Of a stretch of DNA of 64,000 nucleotides, positions 1-10,577 are shown piece by piece. Position 1 is the stretch's first letter; every line of letters begins with the position of its first letter. Source of the DNA: Fragilaria crotonensis (lineage: Eukaryota > Bacillariophyta > Fragilariophyceae > Fragilariales > Fragilariaceae). The notes under the pieces are model-generated. The model had not been told where the DNA came from. It saw nothing but the letters and a program-made list of their open reading frames with translations, and made no database searches. The position numbers and the translations under genes were made by a program. The stretch lies in assembly GCA_022925895.1 (NCBI GenBank), contig JAKSYS010000046.1, forward strand, positions 62,001 through 126,000, read 5' to 3'.

Positions 1-863
1 CTCATTGGTTGCAGCAGCTTCCATTCCCATCTTGCTGCAATCAACAATTGCAGCAGCACAGCAATCCTCTATCCACCGTGCCGAATTCATCTCCTCTAGA
101 GCATACGTATAGGCTAAGCAGAGTATAGAACACCTCTGCCTAATCATGAATATGTCGTAAGAAGAGCAGAGGTTGTCTTTATCATGCTTTTCTACAACAT
201 CTTTCCACCCGTCAACTGTCCGATTGACCTGTTGGAGTCGCTCAATTCGTTGCTCCAGAATGTCCACGACACCACGACTATCATTTGCATTACCAAGAAA
301 GAGCTTCTTGGCTTCGGGACTATCCCAATACGTCTCTTGAACCAATTTCTCTGAAATAGGACCATGCTTAGACCTTTTTGTCTCATCCTGTGCTGCTATC
401 TGAGCGTCAGTCTTTCGTTTTGCTCTTGATTGCAATTGAATTTCGCTCGTCAAATCCACGACTTCTGAAGAACCACGAGCCACACTGTATCGATCATTGA
501 TCCTACTGTCTTGTAACAAAGACATGAAGCTCCTCTTTCCATCTGGTGGGCGTTCAACCATTTCTCCTGGCCTTGGATGTAGTATCCCAAACGTTTCTAA
601 GTGGATTTCCATAGGATCGATGCCTCTTGATTTCCGTCGAAACATGCTGTGGTGTTTGATTCCGTAAAATCATCAAGAATTGCCCCTCCACACACTGAAA
701 TTGCTCGATTCATGACGCCTCTATCGAAAGTAAGGGACTCAAGGGAAGGAAATTGAGCCTTGATTGCTCGAAAATACGTTTCATCAGTGAGCCATTTGTC
801 TCGGTAGCGGTTTTGCTTCGTCACTTCAACCCAGCATTGGTAGTATACCTGTAACGTCTTCAT
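1..863 (-). CDS. Unrecognised protein, partial at left window edge
   Basis: Two minus-strand open stretches belong together. The first runs from an ATG at 861-863 to about 700 and encodes a basic, aromatic-rich segment (starts MKTLQVYYQCWVEV). The second is open from about 645 through the window edge and encodes a nuclear-looking Ser/Lys-rich part followed by a helical part (EQRIERLQQVNRTVDGW) and a Cys-containing segment (DCCAAAIVDC). The two frames join cleanly if a 47-bp GT-AG segment ending CACCACAG near 649-695 is removed. That is short for an intron, so a one-base frameshift is equally possible. An alternative start is the ATG at 610-612. I do not recognise a family. The gene continues off the left end, so length and function cannot be judged. 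Confidence 0.45.
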
Positions 864-871
864 TGTAGCCG

Positions 872-946
872 ATCAGGAAAACATTTAAGGTCAAGGGCCT
901 CAACAACTTGATAAAATAGCGTAAACAACAAAAATGTTTTCCTGAT
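872..946. repeat. 15-bp perfect inverted repeat (hairpin)
   Basis: ATCAGGAAAACATTT at 872-886 is repeated in inverse orientation at 932-946 with a 45-bp spacer. It lies directly upstream of the minus-strand start at 863, so it could be a cruciform in the promoter or leader, or the ends of a tiny MITE. Nothing further supports either reading. Confidence 0.5.
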
Positions 947-1502
947 GAGGATCGGAAGATGATCAAATCGTCGTTACAATGTCATGGTCCGCCGCTGATT
1001 TTTGTGTGTGGTACCAAGCGAGTTGTTTGGATGTACGAGGATGCCGGATCGGGTGCTAAAGCATGACGTCCGGGGAATTTATACTGAAGTCTACGTGGTC
1101 CAACGATGCGCCTCAAAAACTTGAACCCAGCCATACTGGAATACATTACAAGGTACTACTAGTAGTAGTACTGGAATATGTGTGTGTATCACAAGTACTC
1201 CGCGCGTTGGCATGTTGCACATGTAGTAAGACAGCAAATTACGACAGTAAAGTATGACATAATCAATCGAATAGTTTTATTCCAGTATCTTTCACGGTAC
1301 TACCGGCGGTACTCCAGTAAGGAGTAGGCGACCGTAGAGCCTCAATGGCCCATATCCTGATCTGGGTTCTCCGAACTACCTGCCAATCATTTTCTACCCG
1401 TTTTCGTCTTGAGGAGTCGTTCCCCTCAACATCGGTATCAATTTTCGATCAGCATATCTATGAATCATAGACATAGGTCGTAACATCGCGATCCACCTCG
1501 CC

Positions 1503-2803
1503 ATGCCAAAAGTAAAGAAGATCCGTGCCGCCGCCTTGGCTGCTCAGACGACTCGCCACGCTCCCCTGGGGCAAACGATTGTTGAAGATGAGCACCGAGA
1601 TAAGTTTGCTGTTGTGAGAAATCGACGTAAGAATCGAGCAAAAGGAAAAGGTGATGACGATGATGACGATCCCGAAGAACTGCTCGACGAAAAGACGACG
1701 CGAAAGATTCTGCAACTTTCGCGGGAACAACGATTGGAAGTAGAATTGGAAGAGGCGAGGAGAGAGAGGAGAAACAATACTGCAGTTGATGTAGACGAGG
1801 AGGACGATGAAGAATTCGAGGAAGAGCAATGTGACGACGACATGGTCGCCCACGACAATGGCTATGTCACCGTCCAAGATGGGGCGCTCTCACCTGAAGA
1901 TGAGGCAATTGTAGCAAGTATGATGGGTGGTGGTGAAAGAAAACAGACGCTGGCAGATATCATCATGGCCAAGATTGCCGAGAAAGAATCGGAAGCCCGT
2001 GGTGAACACATGGAGGACGACCAGGACCTGGCGCCAGAGATGCCGGCTAAAGTTGTTGAAGTGTACACTGACATAGGCAAGATTTTGTCCAGGTATACCT
2101 CCGGAAAGCTTCCCAAAGCTTTCAAAGTGATTCCTTCGCTCTCCAACTGGGAAGACGTGTTGTACCTCACACGCCCTGACTTGTGGTCCCCAATGGCAAT
2201 GTTTGCTGCAACACGCATCTTTGCGTCAAACCTCAACCCAAAAATGGCGCAACGATTTTACAACTTAGTTTTGTTGGATGCTGTCCGAGCTGACATTGTT
2301 ACGAACAAGAAATTGAACTATCACTACTTTATGGCGCTGAAAAAGAGTGTATACAAGCCAGCAGCGTTCTTCAAAGGGATCCTCTTGCCTCTTTGCAGGA
2401 AAATTGCACCTCCGAGAGGCTGCCATCATCTCCTCAGTATTATCTCGGGTGTCGATTCCTGTTCATCATGCGGCGGTTGCGCTCCACAAGTTGGCACAGT
2501 TGGAATACTCCGGCGCGTCGTCAATTTTCATCAAGACGCTGCTTGACAAGAAATACTCCCTGCCGGCACCGGTGCTCGCTAGTCTGGTGCAGCACTTTGT
2601 AGCCTTCCTCCACGACGATCGAACCCTACCTGTCTTGTGGCACCAAGCCTTCTTGTCTTTTGCAACTACAGAACGAAATCCAGCGAAAGGATGACCTGAG
2701 GCGACTCATGAAGAAGCACTTTCACCCCAAAATCACACCCGAATGCCGCCGCGAATTATTTGGCGCTCAAGCATACAAGGAAGAGCGCATGGAATTGAAT
2801 TAG
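1503..2803 (+). CDS. BYSL: Bystin (BYSL/Enp1), 40S ribosome biogenesis factor, frame broken twice
   Basis: Bystin/Enp1 is needed for 18S rRNA processing and 40S export. The N-terminal third is low-complexity acidic and basic, as usual for the family. The conserved bystin core follows: GKILSRYTSGKLPKAFKVIP, NWEDVLYLTRPDLWSP, MALKKSVYKPAAFFKGILLP, then LREAAIISSVLSRVSIPVHH, LEYSGASSIFIKTLLDKKYS, LPVLWHQAF and finally LRRLMKKHFHPKITPECRRE. These blocks are in correct family order but lie in three frames. One frame change falls near 2395-2415, just after the GILLPLC block, and the other near 2655-2675. No plausible introns lie there because conserved residues flank both points directly. The ATG at 1503 starts the conserved basic MPKVKKIR. 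The stop is TAG at 2801-2803. Bystin is normally single copy and essential, so assembly indels are at least as likely as a true pseudogene. Confidence 0.9.
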
Positions 2804-5191
2804 AGATGAAACGACCAAATCTTCTTGCTGTTTCTAGGCCAAAGCGGCATAAGTCCAAAACTGTGGCCTTGCCAACCTTTATGAGATCGAAACTTACAAT
2901 ACAAGGTAGTCGTGCGTCAGAATCACCACCTTGACGAGCAAAAAAGATTTCTTGGAGCACAATCATAGAAACGAGAAGTTTCATTTTACTCCGTACCTGT
3001 GATCGTACACAACGTTTGCTCCACCCGCGCTGCTCCCAAGGTCAAACCTAACTCCAACAGTGCAGACTTGGTCAATGGCGCAACTGGTCAAGGAATAGGA
3101 GCGTCACCAGCGCTATGGCTATCTTAGGCGATCATTGTACTTAACTCGCTAGATCGGAGATTAAAAGAAGATAATATTGGGGCAACGCTACAGAATGGTG
3201 CGTCGGCTCTTTTGTCAAAAATCCCACAGACCGGTTTGTTTGGAACGAGACAGCAATAAAGCATGGCTTTGGAAGGTTGATTTGGATCAATTGCCGTTGC
3301 GCAATGGCAACCATAACGTTTCGATTACCAGGTATGCGGAACATGCAAATGAGAATCTACCACCACAGTGCTCTTGAGCATGACTTTCGTTCATGTTGTG
3401 TCGGTCCATGTCAGCCTTGCTTCAGTTCTTTCAATATTGAGCAAGCGACGAGCATATAGAAAAAGCATTGCAAACAACGACACCACCCGACTCTGTATCC
3501 AAACAACTGCAGATATTGGTTGCAAATCTCGGACCTCCTCGAGACGGCAGTCACGACTCTCGAGCACAATCATGACGGGGCAAGGTGGACCGGCATCCAC
3601 AAATCCTTTTCGGAACGCATGGATACTCTGATAACGACAATACAGAAGTATTTCGTCTCGCGCTTTGATCGAATTCTGTATGAACTCCTCTGTCACTCTC
3701 GTTCAGGGAAGCCGACGTGTACGCCAGTCGTTTTGGAAGGAGGAAGACTCAGCAGCAGTCACTGTCATGATTGGATCCTCAGGGATGGGAGCGGCCTTTA
3801 CTACCTGTATTTCATTGCCATTGTTTTTCTTTTTCTGCTGATTGTGGAGCCAGAATTGTGCTTCAAAATCACACTTCCCACCGCCTTTCGCCGTTCGTGT
3901 ACTGAACCCCACTAACACTGCACTGAAATCAAATGCCACGTGTTAGACACATCAAGAAATTCATTTCCTTATATTCTGCCCGAAATTTGGCGAATAGTGA
4001 CTATCGATACGAGAAATTTCTTGCGGTTTCTTATCTTGTGCTCAGAACCGATTTTGAGAACAAAATAAGAGAAAAGTAAGAGATTTCACTTGACCAGGAA
4101 CTGTCTCTAAAAGGTTCGAATTTCCATGTACGAAGGATCTATACTGCAACGAAATGATATCACGCAATACGTCACATTTTGACAGTACTTGGTCGTGGCG
4201 TACTACCAACATTTTGTACAGTACTCCAGTAACTAACGCATGGAAAGCATGCTGATTGGTCCGACGTGACGTCATTACGTTGCACTCTAATCTGACCCAA
4301 GTCCTCATCCCCATTCGCACTTGTGCCCTCGATACGTAGCCAGTGCCGCCTTTATGCAGTCATTCGTTACTTCAATCAAGAATGACCCAGAAACTCTGAA
4401 TGGAGTCATTCGTAAAGTAGACTAGTCCGTGCTAGGATTACGTACTCCGAATACCGTAGAAGAATGCATTTTCTGAATAGTACTGTACCAATGGTACTCG
4501 GCGTACGCACTACTTGTTTCTTGTACCGCTCCTTTGCGAGGAAAACCCTAGAAGTTAACGGTCGAACCATGCCAAATCTCCAGAATCCCGACAGAGTTCG
4601 GAGAGAGTCATTCGAGGTCACCATCGCACGAAAGTGCAATGACAAATGCAGAGATATCGCTGGCAGTTTCACAGCATGGCTGCCATTCGGAAGCTGACGT
4701 TCCTTAAGTATATATATATCATTTCTCCTGATGTCTTCATGCACAATAAATCACTTCGGTGGACAAGATTCGAGTGAAGTTCCGGTACCAGTACAGTAAG
4801 TAATGGATGCGCAATTCTCAGCGTATTTCGGTGCTAGTACTAGTACCAGTTAAAAGGAGTACAGATGAGCGGTGCACTTGAAGATCAGATGAATAACAAA
4901 ATCACTTAGAGCGAAAAAAGCTATATTTTTCTCCTTTGAATGTCTTCCATCTGCTTTTAGTGAGCATGCTTCGAGCGAAATCGTGCATTCGGACAATCTT
5001 TATCGTGCTTGAAGTTACAGCGTGTTGAGTCTGTAACGTGAAAAGGGAGAAGTGACCGAACGTTCAAGTGGCAATGGTTTCTCTTTATATTCTCCGCAGT
5101 GACATCACAACCTCGTGGTTAGAACACTGTTTTATGTTCTCTCATAATTCGTATTCCATCGAAAGCAAACAACCCATTATTACACAACACT
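2804..5191. other. Gene-poor spacer with coding-like scraps
   Basis: No gene can be supported. Around 3180-3750 the plus strand shows protein-like pieces in successive frames (a hydrophobic stretch near 3370-3450 and a helical segment LLETAVTTLEHNHDGARWTG near 3530-3590). They cannot be joined by convincing splice sites and match no family I know. They may be a decayed gene or the bystin 3' region. From about 4180 to 4860 the DNA is rich in GTAC-containing strings. Confidence 0.4.
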
Positions 5192-6124
5192 ATGTGCATT
5201 TCACGAACATTGAATCCTCGTGTTGCCACCCCCTTGGCTGTGCCATCGAACGCCAAGGACTTGAGCTTTGCGGACAAGCCGTCGCTTCAAGAGCTCGTTT
5301 TCCGACCATCACGTCGTAATCATGGGCACCAAGTTGTATGTCATAACTATCATGATCACCGTGATGATATCGACAATGGATCTCCAGAGCCCCTCGCTCG
5401 AGGAGGTGTTACAACGCCTTTCCCTATCAAACTCCATGAAATGTTGGACGAGATCGAACGTGATGGGTATGCGGATGTTGTATCATGGCAACCACATGGT
5501 CGATGCTTTGTCGTCCGCAAACCACGAGAGTTTGTCACCCACATCATGCCAACCTATTTCAAACAGAGCAAGTTCCCATCATTTCAACGTCAGTTGAACC
5601 TCTATGGATTCCAACGAATCACCAGAGGTCCTGACAAGGGAGGATACTACAATGAACTCTTCCTCCGAGGCAAGGTGTTCTTGGCCCATCGCATCCAACG
5701 AATGCGAGTCAAGGGCACTGGTGTTCGCGCCAGAAGCAATCCTGAAACCGAGCCAGACTTCACGGTGATGCCACCTGTTGATGTGTCATCCTCCTTGACG
5801 TGCAAAGGCGACATGAGCCGTGCTGATGTACGACGAGAAGGACCGGATACACCACTGTCGAAATCACTTTCTGACTCTGATGACGAGGAATACAACATGT
5901 TCGACGACAGAGATCTGGCAGACTTTGAAGGAATGAAATTTCATCTCCTGAGTCACTCGGACCTCATGGAGCGGGAACTGATGAATGTGGATCACTTCAG
6001 TCACTCTGATATGGAGCATTTCCTTTCACAACTGAACATCTCGAAAGATCTTTATCAAGATATCGTCGATTCTGTCGACAGCGACTCCAATTTCGGAGAC
6101 CTATTGCAGCGTGTAGTTGATTGA
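5192..6124 (+). CDS. HSF-type DNA-binding transcription factor (HSF gene A)
   Basis: A 310-residue protein with one heat-shock-factor DNA-binding domain at about residues 75-162. Visible family features are the TPFPIKLHEML helix, the VVSWQPHGRCFVV strand-turn-strand, the recognition helix region FKQSKFPSFQRQLNLYGFQR (123-142) and GYYNELFLRG closing the domain. HSFs bind nGAAn elements in the nucleus. As in many diatom HSFs, I see no classical HR-A/B leucine-zipper heptads after the domain. An acidic tail (SDSDDEEYNMFDDRDLADFE) could act in activation. Just before the domain lies CHNYHDHRDD, also present in HSF gene B at 15.9 kb, so the two are paralogues that share more than the domain. The start is the first ATG of the open frame and could be wrong. 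The stop TGA is followed by a partial copy of the gene's own 3' end. Confidence 0.9.
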   Translation: MCISRTLNPRVATPLAVPSNAKDLSFADKPSLQELVFRPSRRNHGHQVVCHNYHDHRDDIDNGSPEPLARGGVTTPFPIKLHEMLDEIERDGYADVVSWQPHGRCFVVRKPREFVTHIMPTYFKQSKFPSFQRQLNLYGFQRITRGPDKGGYYNELFLRGKVFLAHRIQRMRVKGTGVRARSNPETEPDFTVMPPVDVSSSLTCKGDMSRADVRREGPDTPLSKSLSDSDDEEYNMFDDRDLADFEGMKFHLLSHSDLMERELMNVDHFSHSDMEHFLSQLNISKDLYQDIVDSVDSDSNFGDLLQRVVD

Positions 6125-6216
6125 AACATTTCCTTTCACAAATGAACATCTCGAAAGATCTGCAAAGAACCACCAAGTTCGGGGACCTATGGCAGCTTGT
6201 GTCGTCGATTGCAACA
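6018..6216 (+). repeat. Partial tandem duplication of the 3' end of HSF gene A
   Basis: The last coding segment (CATTTCCTTTCACAA at 6018, then AACATCTCGAAAGATCT) recurs at 6126 just after the stop. TTCGGAGACCTATTGCAGC at about 6089 recurs near 6178 as TTCGGGGACCTATGGCAGC. The second copy is shortened inside and lies beyond the stop, so it is a non-coding echo of the C-terminus. Confidence 0.8.
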
Positions 6217-7463
6217 TTCATATTTGACGCTGCCTTTTCCTGTTATACATATGAAGCTGGCTTTTCCTGTAATACACATCCATAACTATTTTTTGCACGA
6301 TCACATGCTGCTTCCTATGGTGTTGCTTACTAGTTCATGCATGTGCCTTTCGAAGTAGATCCACTTCTCCGTGTCAAAGCACACACAAAACAGGATGCCT
6401 TCGTCGACAATTTGACTGACAATCGGGACCTTGCATGCACAGTTCAATTTCATTACGAGCGCTGTCGATGATTTCAGGGAAGCCATCACCGAATCAATGG
6501 ATCGCGGTTGCAGTGACGTAGCGGAAACCGGTACCTGCCAGTACAGCCCCGTCGAGGATTTGAGAGAAGCCAACACCGAATCAATGGATCGCGGTTGCTG
6601 TGACGTAACTTCAACCGGTACATATTGAATCACAAATACCTAGGATGACATGTATGACCAAACTACAGTACCAATCTCCTAAAGGATCGTTTACGTATGT
6701 ATGATACTCTAAATCTCAGCGTTTCCAGTCGGCTTCGATGACACGTTCAGTGCCGATTGAACATACACGAATCACGTTCGTTTGCGAAGATAATGCGTGA
6801 TGCATGTCATTCGAAATGAGAACCACGTAACGGCATTTCATGATGAAGGAAACGCTTCAAGGTGCAAGTTTGGTTCTTCTCTGGTACTAGTACAAGTGTG
6901 GTGGAGTAATGCGGAGTACCTGGTACACCAGTACTACGCTCTCCCATCATATGCATACATCACCAGCTGTTCAGTCCGGCAAGTGCCAATTTCAAACTCT
7001 ACTACAAGTACTACTATGACATAGATTCTCATAGATTGGAGGCAGCTAATTTTTTTTTGTATCCTGCAGACTGCAGACAGCGCCCTAGTAGAGCTACAGT
7101 ACTACTAGATATTGAATGTTGGAGTGATGTTACGCCTACCGGTAGAGTGATAGGTGATAGGTGATAGGCGATAGGTGACGCAGAATCGGATTCCTCTCTA
7201 TGAACAATGAAAGGTATGTATTCACCCTGGGCACTCGCGAGGAGGGTTATGGTACTTTTGTACTACGAACGTATATGATTTTAATACAATTTTGAGTACA
7301 ACTAGGTACGACGTCGTATTGTTTGAATGTATGTAGGAGCGTCGTACAAGTATCGTATCTCAGTACATGTGTACTTGAGTACATAACGCTGAAGTATTCA
7401 TACTTCATAATTCATACTTGTGCGCGAGTACAAAACCAAGAAGTGGAGACAACAAAAGAACAA
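6217..7463. other. Intergenic spacer with short repeats
   Basis: No gene supported. It contains the 87-bp-period duplication at 6464-6622, a run of four GTGATAG-type heptamers at about 7147-7174, and GTAC-rich DNA around 6880-7020 and 7240-7420. A minus-strand open frame over 6301-6633 consists largely of the duplicated segment and is not a convincing gene. Confidence 0.5.
6464..6622. repeat. Two-copy direct repeat, unit about 72 bp, period 87 bp
   Basis: Copy 1 is at 6464-6535 and copy 2 at 6551-6622. Both contain CACCGAATCAATGGATCGCG and end in ACCGGTAC. They differ at roughly ten to fifteen positions, so the duplication is not recent. Confidence 0.8.
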
Positions 7464-9587
7464 TTACATTACTAAGTTTGGATGAAGCCTCCCCCTTTTC
7501 CTATCATCAATGATAGCATTGATTATCTTTGTCACTGACGTTCCGGCACCATACACAGAATAAATATGGTCTATTGCGGTATCAGAGGTCAAGCCTCTGT
7601 TCACCATCCTTAGCACCATTCTCCAAATCACATTCCGACGAAAATACTTGTGCTTGGATTTTCCACGTTCCAAGTGCGTAAACTGCGATGCTGGCTTCCT
7701 CCCTCCAATACCAAACATGTACTCTGCCCACAGATCATACAAGTTTCGGGGGCATGGGCTCAGACTGGCTGCTGCTGTTCTTGCAAGGTTTTGCAACCCC
7801 GCCGCAGCTAGCATGTTGTCATCATTGTTGCTGCCGCCCCCGACACCAGCGCCAGCAATGGCGCCAGCACCCTGCACAACCCGAACAGCTGCTGTAATTC
7901 CCAGCCTCCTCATGTTTGTGTTCACAATTCCAAAGTTCCTCTGCATCCAAGTTCGATCTGCCACCTGAGACAACTTGATCTCGTGGACCTCGCGACGCAC
8001 CTGCGTTGCTAATGAATGAACAGCCATCAATTGTGCATTCATCCCCGCTCCCGGCCTCCCTCCTGCAATGCCACCAACAACTGCACCGCCGCCACCTCCG
8101 CCTTCGTCATCTTCAACGTTATCAATAGCATCAATGAAAACACTTCCTTGATCTCCACTTACTATCACGGGCACTCGGTGAATTGGATTGTAGTTCTCGC
8201 CCTCAACGTCTACTCCTGAAGCCGTTAGGATTTCTCGTAATTCCGTCTTTATTCGATGCTTGAATTCCTCTGGGATGAAGTTATCAGACACGGCATCATT
8301 GCAATAAACAAACCAAAGAAAAGCTTTACCAAGAACCAGAGCACACGAGTCCGGTAGTCGTCGACGTATGTTGGGAACAACTTGAGTAAGAACAAACGTC
8401 TTCATCATTTCAATGTTGGCTCCAGCAGCATCATCAACAACACCGCCATTGACACTGGAGTCTTCATTCGGAAACAAATAGAAACAAGCCCCTCCGATGG
8501 ATAGCTTCTCCGCAACTTTGGCATCTGGGTAAGGCAGCTCCACATCGTCATACACATCGGAAACTCGCCCTTTGGATTTCCACCTGCCCCGTATATCTTT
8601 CTCGTCTTTGTTGCATCCACATTTCCGAGCGTGCGTAGCTGCATACTTACGAATGCTGTGACTACCAAGCAAGCACCCACTGTCATCGGCGTTACGAGTA
8701 AACTCCTCCATCTTAAATACTTTCTGCCCAAAAATAGTTTGCGCAATGTTTTTCGCCTTCTGTCCACCGCTTGGAACATTAACATCGTCGCTAAACGAGA
8801 ACACATACGGCGAAGCCCCAGCACTCGCATTAGCACGCATATTCATTTCCATCCAAATCGCCAAACTTACCAGGACACAGTACATTGTGTCCATTGATCC
8901 CAAGATAATTTGCCACGGAGCATCGCGCTCGTCTCCAACGTTCTTTGACCAATTCAACTTCGTCTTCAAGCAATTCGAAAACGAATCATGAACGCGAAGG
9001 TGATCTATCAAAACCTGCGTGGTATCATCGATCCTTCCAATTACATGAAACTGGAAATTGATCAAGGCACTCATACCGTATCGCCACAACATACTGTTAC
9101 TCACGTCACGTAATACTGTGTGCAACGATCGAAACTCCACTTCCGTAATAGCCCTACGAGTCTGAGACATCACACCCTGTTTTCTTACCTCCTTTTTCTT
9201 TACTCGCTTGATAAGATTGTTGATCTCGATACTTCTTGTTGGGTTCCCTTCACTTCGACCAGCACTCCAAACCATAAGTCTGTCGGGATGAAAGAATGAG
9301 ATAGCTTTTTTCCAGTACTGCAGCGAACTGGATCTGGCGCCAATTGGGTTAGCATCAACAGGAGGAATAATTGTGCCAAAAGTCCTGAAATTCATCCAAC
9401 GTAGCACGTGTTTAGGCTGAATCGCACAAAGCTCAGCATCACTGTAAATGTAGTCACGAGCAAATGGTTGACCCGCAATAAATGACATGAGGCTGTCTAG
9501 TGAGGGTTTGTACTGTTTGCCAGTGCCACCAAGAAAACGCTGGGCACGTTGTGCTTCATTTTGAGCTTCGTTTTGAGCAATATCCAT
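7464..9587 (-). CDS. Crypton-type tyrosine recombinase with C-terminal GCR1_C-like domain
   Basis: A 707-residue uninterrupted frame starting at the ATG at 9585-9587. The middle part has tyrosine-recombinase catalytic signatures in order: an arginine in VIGRIDDT (R185), H-x-x-R in GSHSIRKYAATHA (H310, R313), a tryptophan in RGRWKSKG (W336) and the candidate nucleophile in VSDVYDD (Y346). The C-terminus (about 615-705) has the pattern LYDLWAEYMFGIGGRKPASQ, then ERGKSKHKYFRR, then AIDHIYSVYGAGTS and ending RGRLHPNL, which matches the GCR1_C DNA-binding domain found in Cryptons. A Gly-rich hinge (GGGGGGAVVGG) separates the two parts. Cryptons move DNA by recombination without terminal inverted repeats, which fits the absence of obvious ends here. 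Because the frame is intact, the element could be recent or active. Its exact ends are not determined. Confidence 0.85.
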   Translation of the reverse strand: MDIAQNEAQNEAQRAQRFLGGTGKQYKPSLDSLMSFIAGQPFARDYIYSDAELCAIQPKHVLRWMNFRTFGTIIPPVDANPIGARSSSLQYWKKAISFFHPDRLMVWSAGRSEGNPTRSIEINNLIKRVKKKEVRKQGVMSQTRRAITEVEFRSLHTVLRDVSNSMLWRYGMSALINFQFHVIGRIDDTTQVLIDHLRVHDSFSNCLKTKLNWSKNVGDERDAPWQIILGSMDTMYCVLVSLAIWMEMNMRANASAGASPYVFSFSDDVNVPSGGQKAKNIAQTIFGQKVFKMEEFTRNADDSGCLLGSHSIRKYAATHARKCGCNKDEKDIRGRWKSKGRVSDVYDDVELPYPDAKVAEKLSIGGACFYLFPNEDSSVNGGVVDDAAGANIEMMKTFVLTQVVPNIRRRLPDSCALVLGKAFLWFVYCNDAVSDNFIPEEFKHRIKTELREILTASGVDVEGENYNPIHRVPVIVSGDQGSVFIDAIDNVEDDEGGGGGGAVVGGIAGGRPGAGMNAQLMAVHSLATQVRREVHEIKLSQVADRTWMQRNFGIVNTNMRRLGITAAVRVVQGAGAIAGAGVGGGSNNDDNMLAAAGLQNLARTAAASLSPCPRNLYDLWAEYMFGIGGRKPASQFTHLERGKSKHKYFRRNVIWRMVLRMVNRGLTSDTAIDHIYSVYGAGTSVTKIINAIIDDRKRGRLHPNLVM

Positions 9588-10577
9588 GTTGACACCTGCT
9601 CAACTGTGTGTCAAATAAAATGGATGGCGGAGAAAATGCATCAAGGCAACAAGGCCAGAAATTTGTAGCGATCGAATCTGATCTCCTTCAAGGTGTATCC
9701 TGAAATATTCCCTCCGAACAGTTGAATTTCGTTGTATTCGTGTCAGTGAAAAATCGACTCCACATGCGATAAGGGTTGAATTTACATACCATGCCCTGCT
9801 TGAGAACAATTCTGTATGTTTATACATAATCTAAAATGGCCATACCCCATTTTAAGAGCAGGGTATAGATACTAGGTCTACAGATTTGTACAATAGCAAT
9901 ACAACGTTGGTTGTATTTCCCAGACTCTACCAGGGTACCGTAATTTGCGCCCATTAAGGGATGGGGAATGTACATAAATCACTTTCAAAATCTCTTAATC
10001 ACCGCAAATTTTTATTTTTTTGATGTACAAGATTCCTGACAGTAGGAGTAGTCAATGACTACTGTAGTACCTTGTAGCACATATTCTTGAAGTTTAGAAC
10101 AAATGGCGCGCTCAGTAGGTTGGGGGCTCATGGGTTCTTGCATATTTTCAGAAATTCCCGAATTGGCAGTATAGTATCAACCATAACATATCATTGACAT
10201 CTGAGAAGCGTACTGCAAAATGCAGTTCCTACATGCAACACTACTTGAGTATTTAAGGATTCTTCTGCTCATAATCAATATCAACATTCAATTGGCTCAA
10301 GGATGTTACAAGCACCAGCAATCTGTTTCCCATGCATTACACTTCAAACTCTTACAAGTCTTAACCAAAGCACTGTTGCAGTAGTATCCTATTGGAGGTT
10401 GCAGTAATTCTGTAACCAACAACATTGCACTATCGTTAGTTTAGTAGTTAATGGAGTGGTCCCGGTTGTTAAATGGCAGGATTTCACTCTAGAAATTACT
10501 TCATTCTCTTTTTTATCTGTTGTTAACTGGTAACTGGAGGTCCAGTAATAGTACCTAGTACTGGTAGCATCACCAAC
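9588..10577. other. Spacer upstream of the Crypton gene
   Basis: No gene supported. Near 9834-9868 nested short inverted repeats occur (AAAATGG with CCATTTT, and ATACCC with GGGTAT), which could be part of the Crypton 5' region. The remainder is AT-rich unique sequence ending in a GTAC-containing stretch at about 10550-10565. Confidence 0.4.

Noticed and set aside
1458-1877. Minus-strand hydrophobic and Ser-rich frames
   Set aside because: Antisense of the acidic/basic bystin N-terminus.
3177-3939. Possible gene on either strand
   Set aside because: Protein-like pieces in several frames but no start, splice sites or known family; left as spacer.
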